A stretch of DNA of 64,000 nt from Planctomycetota bacterium (GTDB lineage: Bacteria; Planctomycetota; UBA1135; UBA2386), in contig JAJFFD010000056.1 in the NCBI GenBank assembly GCA_021776805.1, forward strand, positions 19,188 to 83,187. The letters run 5' to 3'. The notes below the pieces were generated by a model. That model was not told the DNA's origin and ran no database searches. It saw only the letters and a program-made list of their open reading frames with translations. Shown here one piece after another: positions 45,620-54,884 of the stretch. The position numbers and the translations under genes are program-made. How positions within the stretch are numbered: position 1 is the first letter of the stretch; every line of letters starts with the position of its first letter.

Positions 45620-48004
45620 TCAACCCTTGGCGCCCGGCGGGGCGCATAGCGGCTGGGCGACCACAAGCTCCGCGTCCGCACCTGGAAGCCAGAAGGGTCG
45701 AGCCGAGCGATAGCGATTGAAGATCGTTCCGAGAATCTGCACTCGCGATTCTTCGAGCCCGCGCAAGTATTGCCGAAGCTCGCTCTTCTTTGCCTTGCCC
45801 GCTGGAACAACAGGCACGATTGCATCGGCGCTCCAAACTAGCAGGCGCGACTCTGGATCTTCATCCGGAGGAGCCAGATCCAGTAGCACGAACTTGTACT
45901 TCTCCCGGGCCTTGCGGAGAAGATTCTGAGCCCGATCCGATGCAAACCACCCGGGACCAGGGTGGCCTTCTTGACCCACATCAAGGATCGAGAGGCCCGG
46001 GACGCTAGTCCGCTGAACTGCATCTTCGAACTCCTCCGTTCCAGCCAGCACGGAAACGAGGCCCGGACCCTGGGTCATGTCCAAGCAGTACGCAAGCCCT
46101 GGATTCTCGAAGTCGGTTTCGATGATCAGGACCTCCTCCTGCAATCTCATAGCCAGTCCGAGGCCAGCACAGCTAACCGAACTACTCACGCCAGTCCCGC
46201 GTGAAAGGCCAGTGAACGCGATCAACGATCCGCCGGGCTTTCGCCCTAGAGATGCCAAGTGCGCCCAAAGGCTGTTGGTGATTCGTGCCCAATCGGAGCC
46301 ACCAAGAAAAGCGGCCTTCGCGGGGATCTGGTACTTCCTGCCGAGTTCTTTCACGACACCCAGAACCCTTTGGCCACCGAGACCGGGGATCTCTCTCGGC
46401 CGCCGCAAGAGTGGATCGAGAAGACCTCGAACCAAGGCCAGCATGACGCCGATGGCAACACCCATGACTCCGCCCATCTTGAGGACACGGGCTCGGTCGG
46501 GGGAGATCTTGTACTCGTTGTCTGTCGAGTCTTGCAAGATCCGCAAGTTGCCGAGCTCTTCCTTATCGAGCAGGTTCATCACCTCTAGTTGCCGGATACC
46601 CATGTTGGTGGCATCCAAGTTGGTAACGGCCTCATCCGCATCGTACATCAGGCGCAGGTACTCAAACTCGGCCGCTTGCAGGGCATCACGTCGAGCCTTG
46701 TAGGCTTCGAGCTGGAGTAGCTGTTCTTCCCTCACACCATCCAAGGCTGCCAGCTGACCCAGCACGAGATCGCGCTGATTCACCAGCTGGATGTACCTTG
46801 GATTCTCGGCTGGCAAGAACTTCTCAACCTGCAGCAGTTCGGACTCGAGCCTGCTGACTTCATCGTCGTAGTGTTTCTTGCGGGCCTTGAACTGCGAATC
46901 CGGCTCACTCGGCCGCCGAACACCCTCCAACAAGCTCTCACGCCGCGCTGAGCGCAAGTCGGCCCTGATTTGTGAGTACTCAGGATTCGGCGTGAGCGCA
47001 GCCTGCTCGAGCTTGTCCGGGTCCTCGCGCTCCATCGTCAGCTCAAAGAACTTGAGTTGATTGCGCAGGCTGATCTTCATCAGCCTGTCATCTGCCATCT
47101 TCCTTTCGAGAGCAATGATGGACGACAGGTTGTTTGATTTCTGGGCTTCAAGGTCATAGATCTCGTTCTCGAGCTTGAAGGCGGTGAATGCAGCATTTGC
47201 ATCATTCGAAGCCTTCACCTTCTTGATGCCCTGATCCCTGAGGAAGTCGAGCTGAGCCTCGGATGTGAATACCTTCCGATGGTAATCTGCGGCCAACCTG
47301 AGGAAGGCGCTCACGACTTCCTGGGCGATCTCGGGTGTCTGGCCCTGATAGACCACGTCAATCACACTCGAGCCTCGTGAGGGCACACTGCGTATTCTCC
47401 CCCGCATTGCTCTGCCCGCAGCCGCAATGAGAGCTGGAGGCTCCGGAAGTTCCTCCGCCTCATTACCCAGGCTTTCCCCGTTCTCTGGATTGCCCTGGAG
47501 TTCATCGAGTTCCTCATCAGACCTTTCCAATCCAAACCACCAGGCCTGAAACTCATGCAACAACCTGGTCGGGGCAGGCGTGCGGTCATTGTCATCATTC
47601 CTGGGGTCGCGCATCTTGAGGATCTTGGCACCTCCGACCTCCCGCGCGACCATTCTGAAGAGCTCTGGACTAGCTAGAAGGTGGAGCTCCGTGTTTACCG
47701 CCTCACTAGCACTCGAGGTAGAGGTGAGGATCCCACCGCCGAGGGGGTCGACCTCGGCAGTTGAGGCCTCACGCATCCCGGCCCGGACCAAGAGCTTCCC
47801 ACTCGCCTGATAGACATTCTGCTGCAGAGCCCCCTGCACGAAGCCCATGAGCGCACCTAGGATTCCGCAGTTGATCGCCAGGGTTCTCGATCGCAGCAGA
47901 GAGTACGTAATCAGCGAGAGTTGCGCCGCAGCATCCTGCTGAGGTCGCGCCTGTGGCTCGCTGGGCTTTTCCTCTTCAGATCCGAAGTCGTAGTCAATCA
48001 CCAT
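45620..48004 (-). CDS. Wzc-like polysaccharide co-polymerase with degenerate BY-kinase domain
   Basis: A 794-residue protein: cytoplasmic N-terminus, transmembrane helix (about 42-62), long periplasmic Wzz-type coiled-coil region (about 65-510), second helix (VLKMGGVMGVAIGVMLALV, near 512-533) and a C-terminal P-loop domain. The Walker A equivalent TGLSRGTGVSSS (598-609) lacks the essential Lys, Walker A' reads VLIIETDF, and there is no C-terminal Tyr cluster, so autophosphorylation is unlikely. It probably controls chain length structurally with the Wza-like protein, whose gene ends 6 bases upstream. Confidence 0.88.
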   Translation of the reverse strand: MVIDYDFGSEEEKPSEPQARPQQDAAAQLSLITYSLLRSRTLAINCGILGALMGFVQGALQQNVYQASGKLLVRAGMREASTAEVDPLGGGILTSTSSASEAVNTELHLLASPELFRMVAREVGGAKILKMRDPRNDDNDRTPAPTRLLHEFQAWWFGLERSDEELDELQGNPENGESLGNEAEELPEPPALIAAAGRAMRGRIRSVPSRGSSVIDVVYQGQTPEIAQEVVSAFLRLAADYHRKVFTSEAQLDFLRDQGIKKVKASNDANAAFTAFKLENEIYDLEAQKSNNLSSIIALERKMADDRLMKISLRNQLKFFELTMEREDPDKLEQAALTPNPEYSQIRADLRSARRESLLEGVRRPSEPDSQFKARKKHYDDEVSRLESELLQVEKFLPAENPRYIQLVNQRDLVLGQLAALDGVREEQLLQLEAYKARRDALQAAEFEYLRLMYDADEAVTNLDATNMGIRQLEVMNLLDKEELGNLRILQDSTDNEYKISPDRARVLKMGGVMGVAIGVMLALVRGLLDPLLRRPREIPGLGGQRVLGVVKELGRKYQIPAKAAFLGGSDWARITNSLWAHLASLGRKPGGSLIAFTGLSRGTGVSSSVSCAGLGLAMRLQEEVLIIETDFENPGLAYCLDMTQGPGLVSVLAGTEEFEDAVQRTSVPGLSILDVGQEGHPGPGWFASDRAQNLLRKAREKYKFVLLDLAPPDEDPESRLLVWSADAIVPVVPAGKAKKSELRQYLRGLEESRVQILGTIFNRYRSARPFWLPGADAELVVAQPLCAPPGAKG

Positions 48005-48010
48005 GGCTAC

Positions 48011-48721
48011 CTAGATGGGTACGAATCCCGGAATGGGGATGAGTCTACGGATGTACTGATCAACCCAGATGTTGAAGGCATCGATTGTCTTGTTTGGCAC
48101 ATACAGGATGTCATGGGCTTGCAGCAGAATGGGTATTCCGCTCTGCCAGTAATCGATGCGCGCGTCGATTGTCCAACTACGCTGTCGCCCCTCTTTCGAC
48201 ATCCAACGAATGAGCACTACCTCCGTCAGATCCGCAGTGGACTTATCAGGCCCACCCGCCTTGCCAAAGGCTTCGATCAGGGAGAGATGTCCGCCCTCGA
48301 TCGGCACCACACCAGGGCTGCCGACTTCGCCCATGATCACGATGTTTCTTGGGACCTGGTTGGCGAGGTTTATCGTGATAGTCGCTTGCTCGAGATCCAG
48401 GCCGCCACGGTCGCGGTAGGCCTTGGTAAGAATCCGGTCCAGTGCCTCGATGTTCATCCCGGCCACGTGCACCTCATCCAGTCTCAGGAAGGAAACCCGG
48501 CCATCTAGACGCACGGTCACCACCTGATCGAGTTCGGCCATGAAAGGGAACTTCAACTCGAGGGTATCGCCAGGCACAAACACGATGGGCGAGGGTTCTA
48601 GCGTGGCGTTGATTTCAGCAGCGATCTCCTGAATCGACGGAAAGGAGCTACAAGCTGGGAGGGAGAGTACGGAGATCAGCGCCAGAAAACGCCAAGCGGG
48701 TTGAGCATGGATTCCAATCAT
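48011..48721 (-). CDS. Wza-like polysaccharide export lipoprotein
   Basis: A 236-residue outer-membrane export protein: signal peptide and lipobox LSLPAC (about 25), then Poly_export domain (VFVPGDTLELKFPFMAELDQVV, in part) and a SLBB-like beta-grasp domain (VIMGEVGSPGVVPIEGG). It has one SLBB rather than the two or more seen in full-length Wza. Directly upstream of the Wzc-like gene, 6 bases apart, which is the usual pair for polymer export. Divergent from the GT4 gene. Confidence 0.9.
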   Translation of the reverse strand: MIGIHAQPAWRFLALISVLSLPACSSFPSIQEIAAEINATLEPSPIVFVPGDTLELKFPFMAELDQVVTVRLDGRVSFLRLDEVHVAGMNIEALDRILTKAYRDRGGLDLEQATITINLANQVPRNIVIMGEVGSPGVVPIEGGHLSLIEAFGKAGGPDKSTADLTEVVLIRWMSKEGRQRSWTIDARIDYWQSGIPILLQAHDILYVPNKTIDAFNIWVDQYIRRLIPIPGFVPI

Positions 48722-48877
48722 GTCGCTTGCCTAGTTCTCACTCCTCCTTTGGTTAGTCTATCCTGCAATCCCGGTCTCAAGGCTGTCTTGGCGCGGAGCC
48801 AGAAAGACGATTCGAGAGGCCGATAACATGGGCAGTCCAGCCCTCCGAATCCACTTCCCGCCATCAAAGAGGCGCAC

Positions 48878-50095
48878 ATGCGGGTCGGCTATCTTACCAA
48901 TCAATACCCGGCCAGCAGCCACACCTTTATTAGGCGGGAGATCCGCGCCTTGGAGGATAGTGGTGTCCATGTCGAGCGATACACCATCCGTCGTAGTACC
49001 GGCAGACTGGTCGATCCTGAAGACTTCGAAGAACTCGAGCGCACGCACTGCATTCTCAGCGGCGGAGCGGCTCACTGCTTCTGGGCCTTGGCTAGGGAGA
49101 CCCTGCGACAGCCCCTGGCCATGGCAAGGGCAATTCGCCTTAGCCAGACCATGGCAACTCGCAGCTCGAAGGGAAGGATCGTCCATCTCGCCTATCTCGC
49201 GGAAGCCTGCATCCTCCAGCAATGGCTACGGGAGCATCGCATCGAGCACCTGCACGCACACTTCGGAACGAATTCCACTACCGTCGCCATGTTCTGCAGG
49301 TTGCTGGGAGGCCCGCCATTCAGCTTCACGGTGCATGGCCCGGATGAGTTCGACCGCCCGGAAGCACTCTCGCTCGGAGACAAGATCGCAGCGGCGGAGT
49401 TCGTCGCAGCGATCTCCCAGTTTGGCCGCAGCCAGGTGCTGCGCTGGTGTCCACCAGACGCCTGGGAAAAGGCCAAAATCGTGCGCTGCGGCATCAACGC
49501 TGAGTTTCGAGCCATGGAGCCGAGCCCAGTGCCCGATACCAGACAGTTCATCTGGGTCGGACGGCTCGCCTCTCCAAAGGGGCTACCCATTCTCCTAGAA
49601 GCCTGTCGATTCCTCGCGGCAGCCGGCGAGACCTTCAAGGTGGTTCTGGCAGGCGACGGCCCTCTGCGAGAATTCATGGCGCGAAAGATCGACGAACTTG
49701 GGCTCCATGAGCACATGGAACTCGCCGGCTGGCTGGGTGATGCAGAAATCAGGGACCTGATTGAACAGTCCCGCGCCATGCTCGTGCCAAGCTTCGCGGA
49801 AGGTCTCCCCGTTGTCGTGATGGAGTCTCTGGCCCGTGGCCGACCTGTGATCGCGACGCGTATCGCCGGCATTCCCGAACTCGTCGTGGATGGGGAAAAC
49901 GGATGGATCATTCCGCCGGGCAACGTCGAAGCCTTGGCCGAGGCCATGCGCACAGCGCTGGCGACAACACCCGCGACGCTCAGCAAGATGGGCGCTGCAG
50001 GCCGAGCTGCGGCGCTCGAAGCACACGACGTGCGAAAGTCTGCTGCCCAACTGCGCGAACTCTTCTCTCGCTCCATCGACGCTAGCAAGACCTAG
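48878..50095 (+). CDS. family 4 glycosyltransferase
   Basis: A 405-residue retaining glycosyltransferase of the GT-B fold. RVGYLTNQYPASSHTFIRREI at the N-terminus (in part), and the donor-site motifs FIWVGRLASPKGLPILLEA (about 225-243) and PSFAEGLPVVVMESLARGRPV (about 308-328, in part) are typical. GAGG lies 6 bases before ATG 48878. Convergent with the WbaP-like gene. Confidence 0.9.
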   Translation: MRVGYLTNQYPASSHTFIRREIRALEDSGVHVERYTIRRSTGRLVDPEDFEELERTHCILSGGAAHCFWALARETLRQPLAMARAIRLSQTMATRSSKGRIVHLAYLAEACILQQWLREHRIEHLHAHFGTNSTTVAMFCRLLGGPPFSFTVHGPDEFDRPEALSLGDKIAAAEFVAAISQFGRSQVLRWCPPDAWEKAKIVRCGINAEFRAMEPSPVPDTRQFIWVGRLASPKGLPILLEACRFLAAAGETFKVVLAGDGPLREFMARKIDELGLHEHMELAGWLGDAEIRDLIEQSRAMLVPSFAEGLPVVVMESLARGRPVIATRIAGIPELVVDGENGWIIPPGNVEALAEAMRTALATTPATLSKMGAAGRAAALEAHDVRKSAAQLRELFSRSIDASKT

Positions 50096-50111
50096 ATCTT
50101 GGAAGAACGAG

Positions 50112-51533
50112 TTAGGCCCCGGTTCCGCGCAGTACGGTCCAGATGGTGCGCAGCATGATCTTGGCATCCATCCATAGGGTCCAGTGATCGATGTAGTACA
50201 GGTCCATCTCCATCCATCGCTGGAATGAGACCTTGTTGCGACCCCAGACCTGCCAGATACAGGTCAGCCCTGGACGAACCGAGATTCGGCGACGCTGCCA
50301 CCACTCGTATCGCTCGACTTCGTCAGGAATTGGCGGCCGCGGACCCACCATGCTCATGTCACCGGAGAGGACATTGATGAGTTGGGGAAGCTCATCAAGA
50401 CTGAACTTGCGAAGGAGCCGTCCTACGGCGGTGATCCGCGGGTCCTTCTTGATCTTGAAGGCAGGTCCATCCTGTTCATTCTGCTGCTGCAGATTGGCCA
50501 ACCTGCTATCGGCGTCCACACACATGGTGCGGAACTTGAGGCAGTCGAAGAACTGATTACCCCGGCCCACACGCCTCTGACTGTAGAAAACAGGCCCGCC
50601 ATCCTGGAGCTTGACGGCCAAGGCGATCAGCATCATCAAGGGCGCGAAAACGAGGATCGCCAGGGAGGCGACGGCAATGTCCATTGCACGCTTGATCGCC
50701 GACTTCAGGGGCAGATGGGGCTGAGCGTGGAAGGTCAGGGTCGGGAACCCGGCGTACCAGGCCACGGACGGGTGCAGATTCGTCATGGTCGTGATACTGG
50801 GCACCAGGTGGCATTGGATCCCAGCCTCATCACAGGTGCTGAGAACTTCCTGAATCTCCATGCTCGATGAGACTCGCGGCGGGCAAAGGATCACGTAGGA
50901 GACCTGTGCTTCGCTCAGGACACGGCGCAGATCCTGCAAGCCCCCCAATCGCTCCCCAGCTTGGCGAGGCGGTTCTTCCTGGCCGCCAAATTCGAGCCAG
51001 CCGGCGATATGAATGCCATAGTGCGGGTTAGTGCGCAGGTTCTTGGCCAGAGCCTCAGTGCGCATCCCATTGCCGACGAAGAGCACCCGCCTGAAGTTGC
51101 GACCATGCATTCTCAGGGTGCGCAGAACCTCGCGCAGGGCGAACCTCTCCCCGAAGAAGAGCAAAAGGCCGAGCACAAGGGTGGCCGGCGGCATGAAGGC
51201 GAGACTCCCCCAAATGCTGAAGGCGAACAGGCTCGCCAAGCCCATGCTGATCAACCAAACCTCAGCGATGGCGACTACTTCGCGGCGGTAAGTCTCGGTC
51301 CGGCGGGAGTGGTAGAGCTCACAACGACTCGAGACCACGAACCAACTGGCGAAGATACAAGCGACCTGCCCCAGGAAGGCGATCGCATCGAGGTCCTTGT
51401 TCGGTGCAATCTCCAACAGGGAGAAGCCGGACAATTCGGCGACGGAGTTGGTCAACAATACCGCGGTCCCGATCACGAGAAGATCGACCGCGAAAATGCT
51501 GTGATGGAAGAGTCGACTATGTGACTGGAGCAT
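50112..51533 (-). CDS. WbaP-like undecaprenyl-phosphate sugar phosphotransferase
   Basis: A 473-residue bacterial sugar transferase: four N-terminal helices (about 1-120), a central CoA-binding-like domain with VLFVGNGMRTEALAKNL, a fifth helix region (AMDIAVASLAILVFAPLMM) and the catalytic C-terminal domain with DGGPVFYSQRRVGRGN, KFRTM and RPGLTCIWQVWGRN. It starts repeat-unit synthesis by moving a sugar-1-phosphate to undecaprenyl phosphate. ATG 51533 puts the first helix at the N-terminus; upstream 51 codons lack similarity. GTC-to-Cys change in LTCIWQV is unusual (Gly is normal). Confidence 0.92.
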   Translation of the reverse strand: MLQSHSRLFHHSIFAVDLLVIGTAVLLTNSVAELSGFSLLEIAPNKDLDAIAFLGQVACIFASWFVVSSRCELYHSRRTETYRREVVAIAEVWLISMGLASLFAFSIWGSLAFMPPATLVLGLLLFFGERFALREVLRTLRMHGRNFRRVLFVGNGMRTEALAKNLRTNPHYGIHIAGWLEFGGQEEPPRQAGERLGGLQDLRRVLSEAQVSYVILCPPRVSSSMEIQEVLSTCDEAGIQCHLVPSITTMTNLHPSVAWYAGFPTLTFHAQPHLPLKSAIKRAMDIAVASLAILVFAPLMMLIALAVKLQDGGPVFYSQRRVGRGNQFFDCLKFRTMCVDADSRLANLQQQNEQDGPAFKIKKDPRITAVGRLLRKFSLDELPQLINVLSGDMSMVGPRPPIPDEVERYEWWQRRRISVRPGLTCIWQVWGRNKVSFQRWMEMDLYYIDHWTLWMDAKIMLRTIWTVLRGTGA

Positions 51534-51891
51534 GACTCCGACCCGGGGCGAGCGGGCCCATACCGAGCAAGGTTGAATTGTCGAGGAGCTTCGAGAGGGC
51601 GATCTCGAAGCGGAGGTGGCGAACATCCCCGAACCCCTAGGGACTATACCCGATAGACAGATACGTTCCAGAGAAGTCTCTCGCACCCTCGGACTAGCAG
51701 GGGGCAGCAGCTCGTGATCCGCACAGCATGGGCCTCTGCGGCTGTCCAGGGTTCTTCAAGCCCGTTTAAGGGCTCCAAACCAGGGGCTGAAATGGGGGTA
51801 GGCTTCCCCAGAACCGCAATCCCCCCCAGGGGTCCCCTCGCCGGAACAGCTCGCGTTTCGGCACCTCGCTCTTTCCCCAACTGGAGCCGGC
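51534..51891. other. divergent intergenic region WbaP-like / BTRD1
   Basis: 358 bases between two start codons. It holds a hairpin AGCCC-GTTTAA-GGGCT (51759-51774) and G- and C-rich tracts near 51790-51845. No gene was seen. Promoters of both flanking genes should lie here, but no convincing -10 box was found. Confidence 0.45.
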
Positions 51892-53160
51892 ATGAAGCTC
51901 GCTCGAAAGCTCCCCAGCATGCTCGCAGCCTTGAGCTGCCTGATCCACTCTGGCCCCGCCGCGCAAGACTCGCGGGACAAGAGCAGCCCGATCACCGATC
52001 GCTACTACCAGGCTGTCAGCGAAGCGGAGATCAGACTGGCCGAGGAGGAGGGCTATCGCCTGACCGACTTGGAGCTGGACGCCTCCCCTTCCCCAGTCTT
52101 CAGCGCAGTCATGGTCGAGAACAGTGGCGAATACGCGACCGATTCATGGTGGTACTTCGACCTGACCGCCGAGCAGGTGAGCGAGCGAGTAAACGAGCAT
52201 CAGGCCCGCCTGATTGATCTCGAGCCCTATGAGCTTGCCGGCCAGGCACGCTTCGCCTGTGTCATGGTGAGCAACACGGGAGCAGGGCAAAAGACTTGGT
52301 GGTGGTACCAAGGCCTGAGCAGCTCCATCATCCAAATGCATGCCTCGACCAACATCGCCCGCCTGGTTGACGTGGATCGCTACAGCATCTTCGGAGTGGA
52401 GTACTTCAGTGCTGTCATGATCGCCAACTCCAGCACCGATGCCCGAGGATGGTGGTGGCTCCTGAGTACCGACGCAGCCGAGATCGCGGAGAATATCGCT
52501 CGGAACGGCAGCAGAATCTGGGACATCGAAGGTAATTCGGACGGCAGCTTTGACGCCATCTTGGTGCTCGATCGCCTGCCAGCACACGAGTGGTCTTGGG
52601 CCATCGATTTGCCGCCGGCAGATCTACCGGCACTCCTCGCCGAGCGTGGTCATCGCCTCATCGATATTGAGTCCTACGAAAACGGTGGCCCAAGACTCGC
52701 TGTCGCCCTGATCGCCAACCGGCGCGAACTCAGTGGCAGCATCGAGAGCCTGGGAGCTGGCTGCGGCGGATCCAATCCACATAGCCAGACCTTCGATGGA
52801 CCGCCAAACCTCGGTCAGCCTGTGACCTTCCATAGCCAGGGTGCTCGCCCAGGCAGCCCTGTCGCCCTGATCCTCGGCTTTTCATCCAGTAGCTGGGGAA
52901 GCCTCAGCCTGCCTCTTGATCTCAGCTCCCTCGCCGCTCCTGGCTGCATGCTCTACAGCTCGGTGCAGCGCAGTTACCTCGGCCAGAGCGACTCAGCGGG
53001 CATGGCGACGGTTCAGATCCCCATTCCCGATGACCCAGGCCTTCTCGGTCGCGCCTTCTACACCCAGTTCGTGGCTTTGGATCCGAGTGCAAACCTGCTC
53101 GGCCTGACAACGAGCGACGGCGCGATTGCAAGCATTGGCAATCTGTCCAAGGGCCACTGA
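51892..53160 (+). CDS. secreted BTRD1 repeat protein with shared C-terminal domain
   Basis: A 422-residue exported protein with a signal peptide ending GPAAQ (about 25). Four to five ~50-residue repeats follow, each with a YRLTDLELD- or ARLIDLEPYE-type strand, a VMVENSG / VMVSNTG / VMIANSS strand and a WWWY segment; this fits bacterial tandem repeat domain 1 (BTRD1). The last ~130 residues (LGAGCGG, NLGQPVTFH, LSLPLDLSSLAAPGC) are the same domain that opens the 40318 protein. GGAG lies 6 bases before the ATG. Likely surface or secreted; function unknown. Confidence 0.75.
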   Translation: MKLARKLPSMLAALSCLIHSGPAAQDSRDKSSPITDRYYQAVSEAEIRLAEEEGYRLTDLELDASPSPVFSAVMVENSGEYATDSWWYFDLTAEQVSERVNEHQARLIDLEPYELAGQARFACVMVSNTGAGQKTWWWYQGLSSSIIQMHASTNIARLVDVDRYSIFGVEYFSAVMIANSSTDARGWWWLLSTDAAEIAENIARNGSRIWDIEGNSDGSFDAILVLDRLPAHEWSWAIDLPPADLPALLAERGHRLIDIESYENGGPRLAVALIANRRELSGSIESLGAGCGGSNPHSQTFDGPPNLGQPVTFHSQGARPGSPVALILGFSSSSWGSLSLPLDLSSLAAPGCMLYSSVQRSYLGQSDSAGMATVQIPIPDDPGLLGRAFYTQFVALDPSANLLGLTTSDGAIASIGNLSKGH

Positions 53161-53167
53161 GAGCAAG

Positions 53168-53698
53168 TCAGGGCTGGCTGACTACCAGGCCGCGCAGCTC
53201 GATAAGGCGGGCAATGTGATGATCGTCATGCTCAGCAACGAAGAGAAACGAATCGATCATCCGCATGGGGTGACCGAGCCGCGGATGCCGAGATGTCAGC
53301 CCGAGTTGCTGCGGCTCCAGGTCCACGATTCTCGACAGGAACAGCCCGCGGACCTGGGTGAATTGGTCGAGGAGATCGCCGATGGAAGAGCGGTCGTGGT
53401 CAGCGTCGTGGGTAGTACGATTCTCCACATCTGCCGGCGTTAGCTCAGCGCGCCCCGCCAAGAAATCGTCCACACGCGCCAACCAGAGCTGCTCGAGATC
53501 GATCAGGTGCCCCAGATTGCGCTGCATGGACCAACTCCCCCCCAAGGATCGCACCAACTGCCCCGGCTCCAGACCCTCGACCAGACTCCGGACCCGAACT
53601 GGGCTGCCATGGAGACGGGCATAGAGATTTGCGAACAGGTCAACCGGGTACCCGCCCGGAAACTCCCGTTCAAACCAAGGCTTGAAACTCCCACTCAT
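53168..53698 (-). CDS. DinB family protein
   Basis: A 176-residue four-helix-bundle DinB-like protein. Metal-binding His residues are seen in NLGHLIDLEQLW and EHDDHHIARL. Family members are metal-dependent, mostly uncharacterised, some acting in thiol-dependent chemistry. GGAGGT is 6 bases before ATG 53698; longer frames reach 53911 but would overlap the deacetylase. It does not obviously belong to the polysaccharide locus. Confidence 0.85.
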   Translation of the reverse strand: MSGSFKPWFEREFPGGYPVDLFANLYARLHGSPVRVRSLVEGLEPGQLVRSLGGSWSMQRNLGHLIDLEQLWLARVDDFLAGRAELTPADVENRTTHDADHDRSSIGDLLDQFTQVRGLFLSRIVDLEPQQLGLTSRHPRLGHPMRMIDSFLFVAEHDDHHIARLIELRGLVVSQP

Positions 53699-53831
53699 GT
53701 GCTGACCTCCGTCGCTGGCTTCCGCGTGCGAGAATGGAACACGGATTCTAGCCAGGCCCAAGGGACTCCGGGGCGCAATTTGTAAAGCGCGAGAAGCCAC
53801 CAGCCCTGCCGAGAGGTAGGCTTGAATCAGG

Positions 53832-54884
53832 ATGTCCAGACTGGAATCGTTTGTCCCGCGCAAGGCCATGCGACCTCGCCACTTCCTTCGCCAGGGATAC
53901 CAGCGCGGCATGTACTGGACGGGTATGGGCTACGCCCTCAGCACACTCAGCGCCAGCGGTGCTCTCATCCTCATGTATCACAGCATCGCTTCGGCAGAGG
54001 ACGCCGCCTTCATAGATCCGCGCAATCACTTGGACCCGGATCTGTTCGAGACTCAAATCAGCTTCTTGGCGCGCTCCCGCAGAATCATCTCTATCGATGA
54101 GCTGACAGCGGCGATCGCAGCGGATGAGAATCTTCCGCCAGGAACCGTGGTGATCAGCTTCGACGATGGCTACCGCGACAACCTCGAGATAGCGGCCCCG
54201 ATCCTGCAGAAGCACGGGCTGCCTGCGGTTCTCTATCTTCCAACGGCCATGATTGATGACGGCGAGAACCCCTGGGTCGATGAGCTCTACACAGCGTTCA
54301 GAACACGCGGCAAGGATCGGCTCGAAGTCCTTAAACCTACACCCCATCGCTTCGATCTCAGTCAGAAAGGGGAAGATCGCCGGGCCTATCTGTTCCTCGC
54401 CAACTTGCTGTTGGGGGCCACACGCGAACGACGTCGAGAAGTCCTCGACGAGGTCCACGCACAATTGGCCCCTAGATCCAAGTGCCCCCTCCGCCCACTC
54501 AATTGGGATGAGCTGAGGGAAATGCGGGAACGCTTTCCGAGCTTCACTCTCGGCCTGCACTCGGACACGCACCTAGATCTCACCGCCCATGGGCTGGACG
54601 TCGCCCGGGATGAGATCCGCCGATGCAAGGCGACCTTTCGCCGAGAATTGGGTCAGGATGGGGTGCATTTCGCTTATCCCTACAATCGCAACAACCCCCA
54701 ACTTTGGGACCTTCTTCGCGCAGAGGGCATCAAGTCTGCGGTGAGTTCCGGCAACGACTGCGCCATCAACTGCGATTCAAACCCGATGTCTTTGCCGAGA
54801 GTGGCTTCCCCTGAATCCATGACACTCTTCAGACTTTGGACGCAGGGATCGACCATTGCCCTGAGCTTGGCTGGCTCATCATGA
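53832..54884 (+). CDS. polysaccharide deacetylase (NodB-like)
   Basis: A 350-residue CE4-family protein. ILMYHSI (about 46-52), the catalytic VISFDDGYRDN (107-117), GLHSDTHLDL (241-250) and HFAYPYNRN give the NodB motifs, with the metal His pair in HSDTH. No cleavable signal peptide; the basic N-terminus suggests a cytoplasmic or membrane-proximal enzyme. It removes N- or O-acetyl groups from sugar polymers or intermediates. Its TGA overlaps the ATG of the WecG-like gene (ATGA). Confidence 0.88.
   Translation: MSRLESFVPRKAMRPRHFLRQGYQRGMYWTGMGYALSTLSASGALILMYHSIASAEDAAFIDPRNHLDPDLFETQISFLARSRRIISIDELTAAIAADENLPPGTVVISFDDGYRDNLEIAAPILQKHGLPAVLYLPTAMIDDGENPWVDELYTAFRTRGKDRLEVLKPTPHRFDLSQKGEDRRAYLFLANLLLGATRERRREVLDEVHAQLAPRSKCPLRPLNWDELREMRERFPSFTLGLHSDTHLDLTAHGLDVARDEIRRCKATFRRELGQDGVHFAYPYNRNNPQLWDLLRAEGIKSAVSSGNDCAINCDSNPMSLPRVASPESMTLFRLWTQGSTIALSLAGSS

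Noticed and set aside
45215..45720. Short plus-strand frames of 80-95 codons in the gap and over the end of the Wzc-like gene
   Set aside because: No ribosome site, no family pattern, and Arg/Pro-rich composition typical of out-of-frame reading of this G+C-rich DNA.
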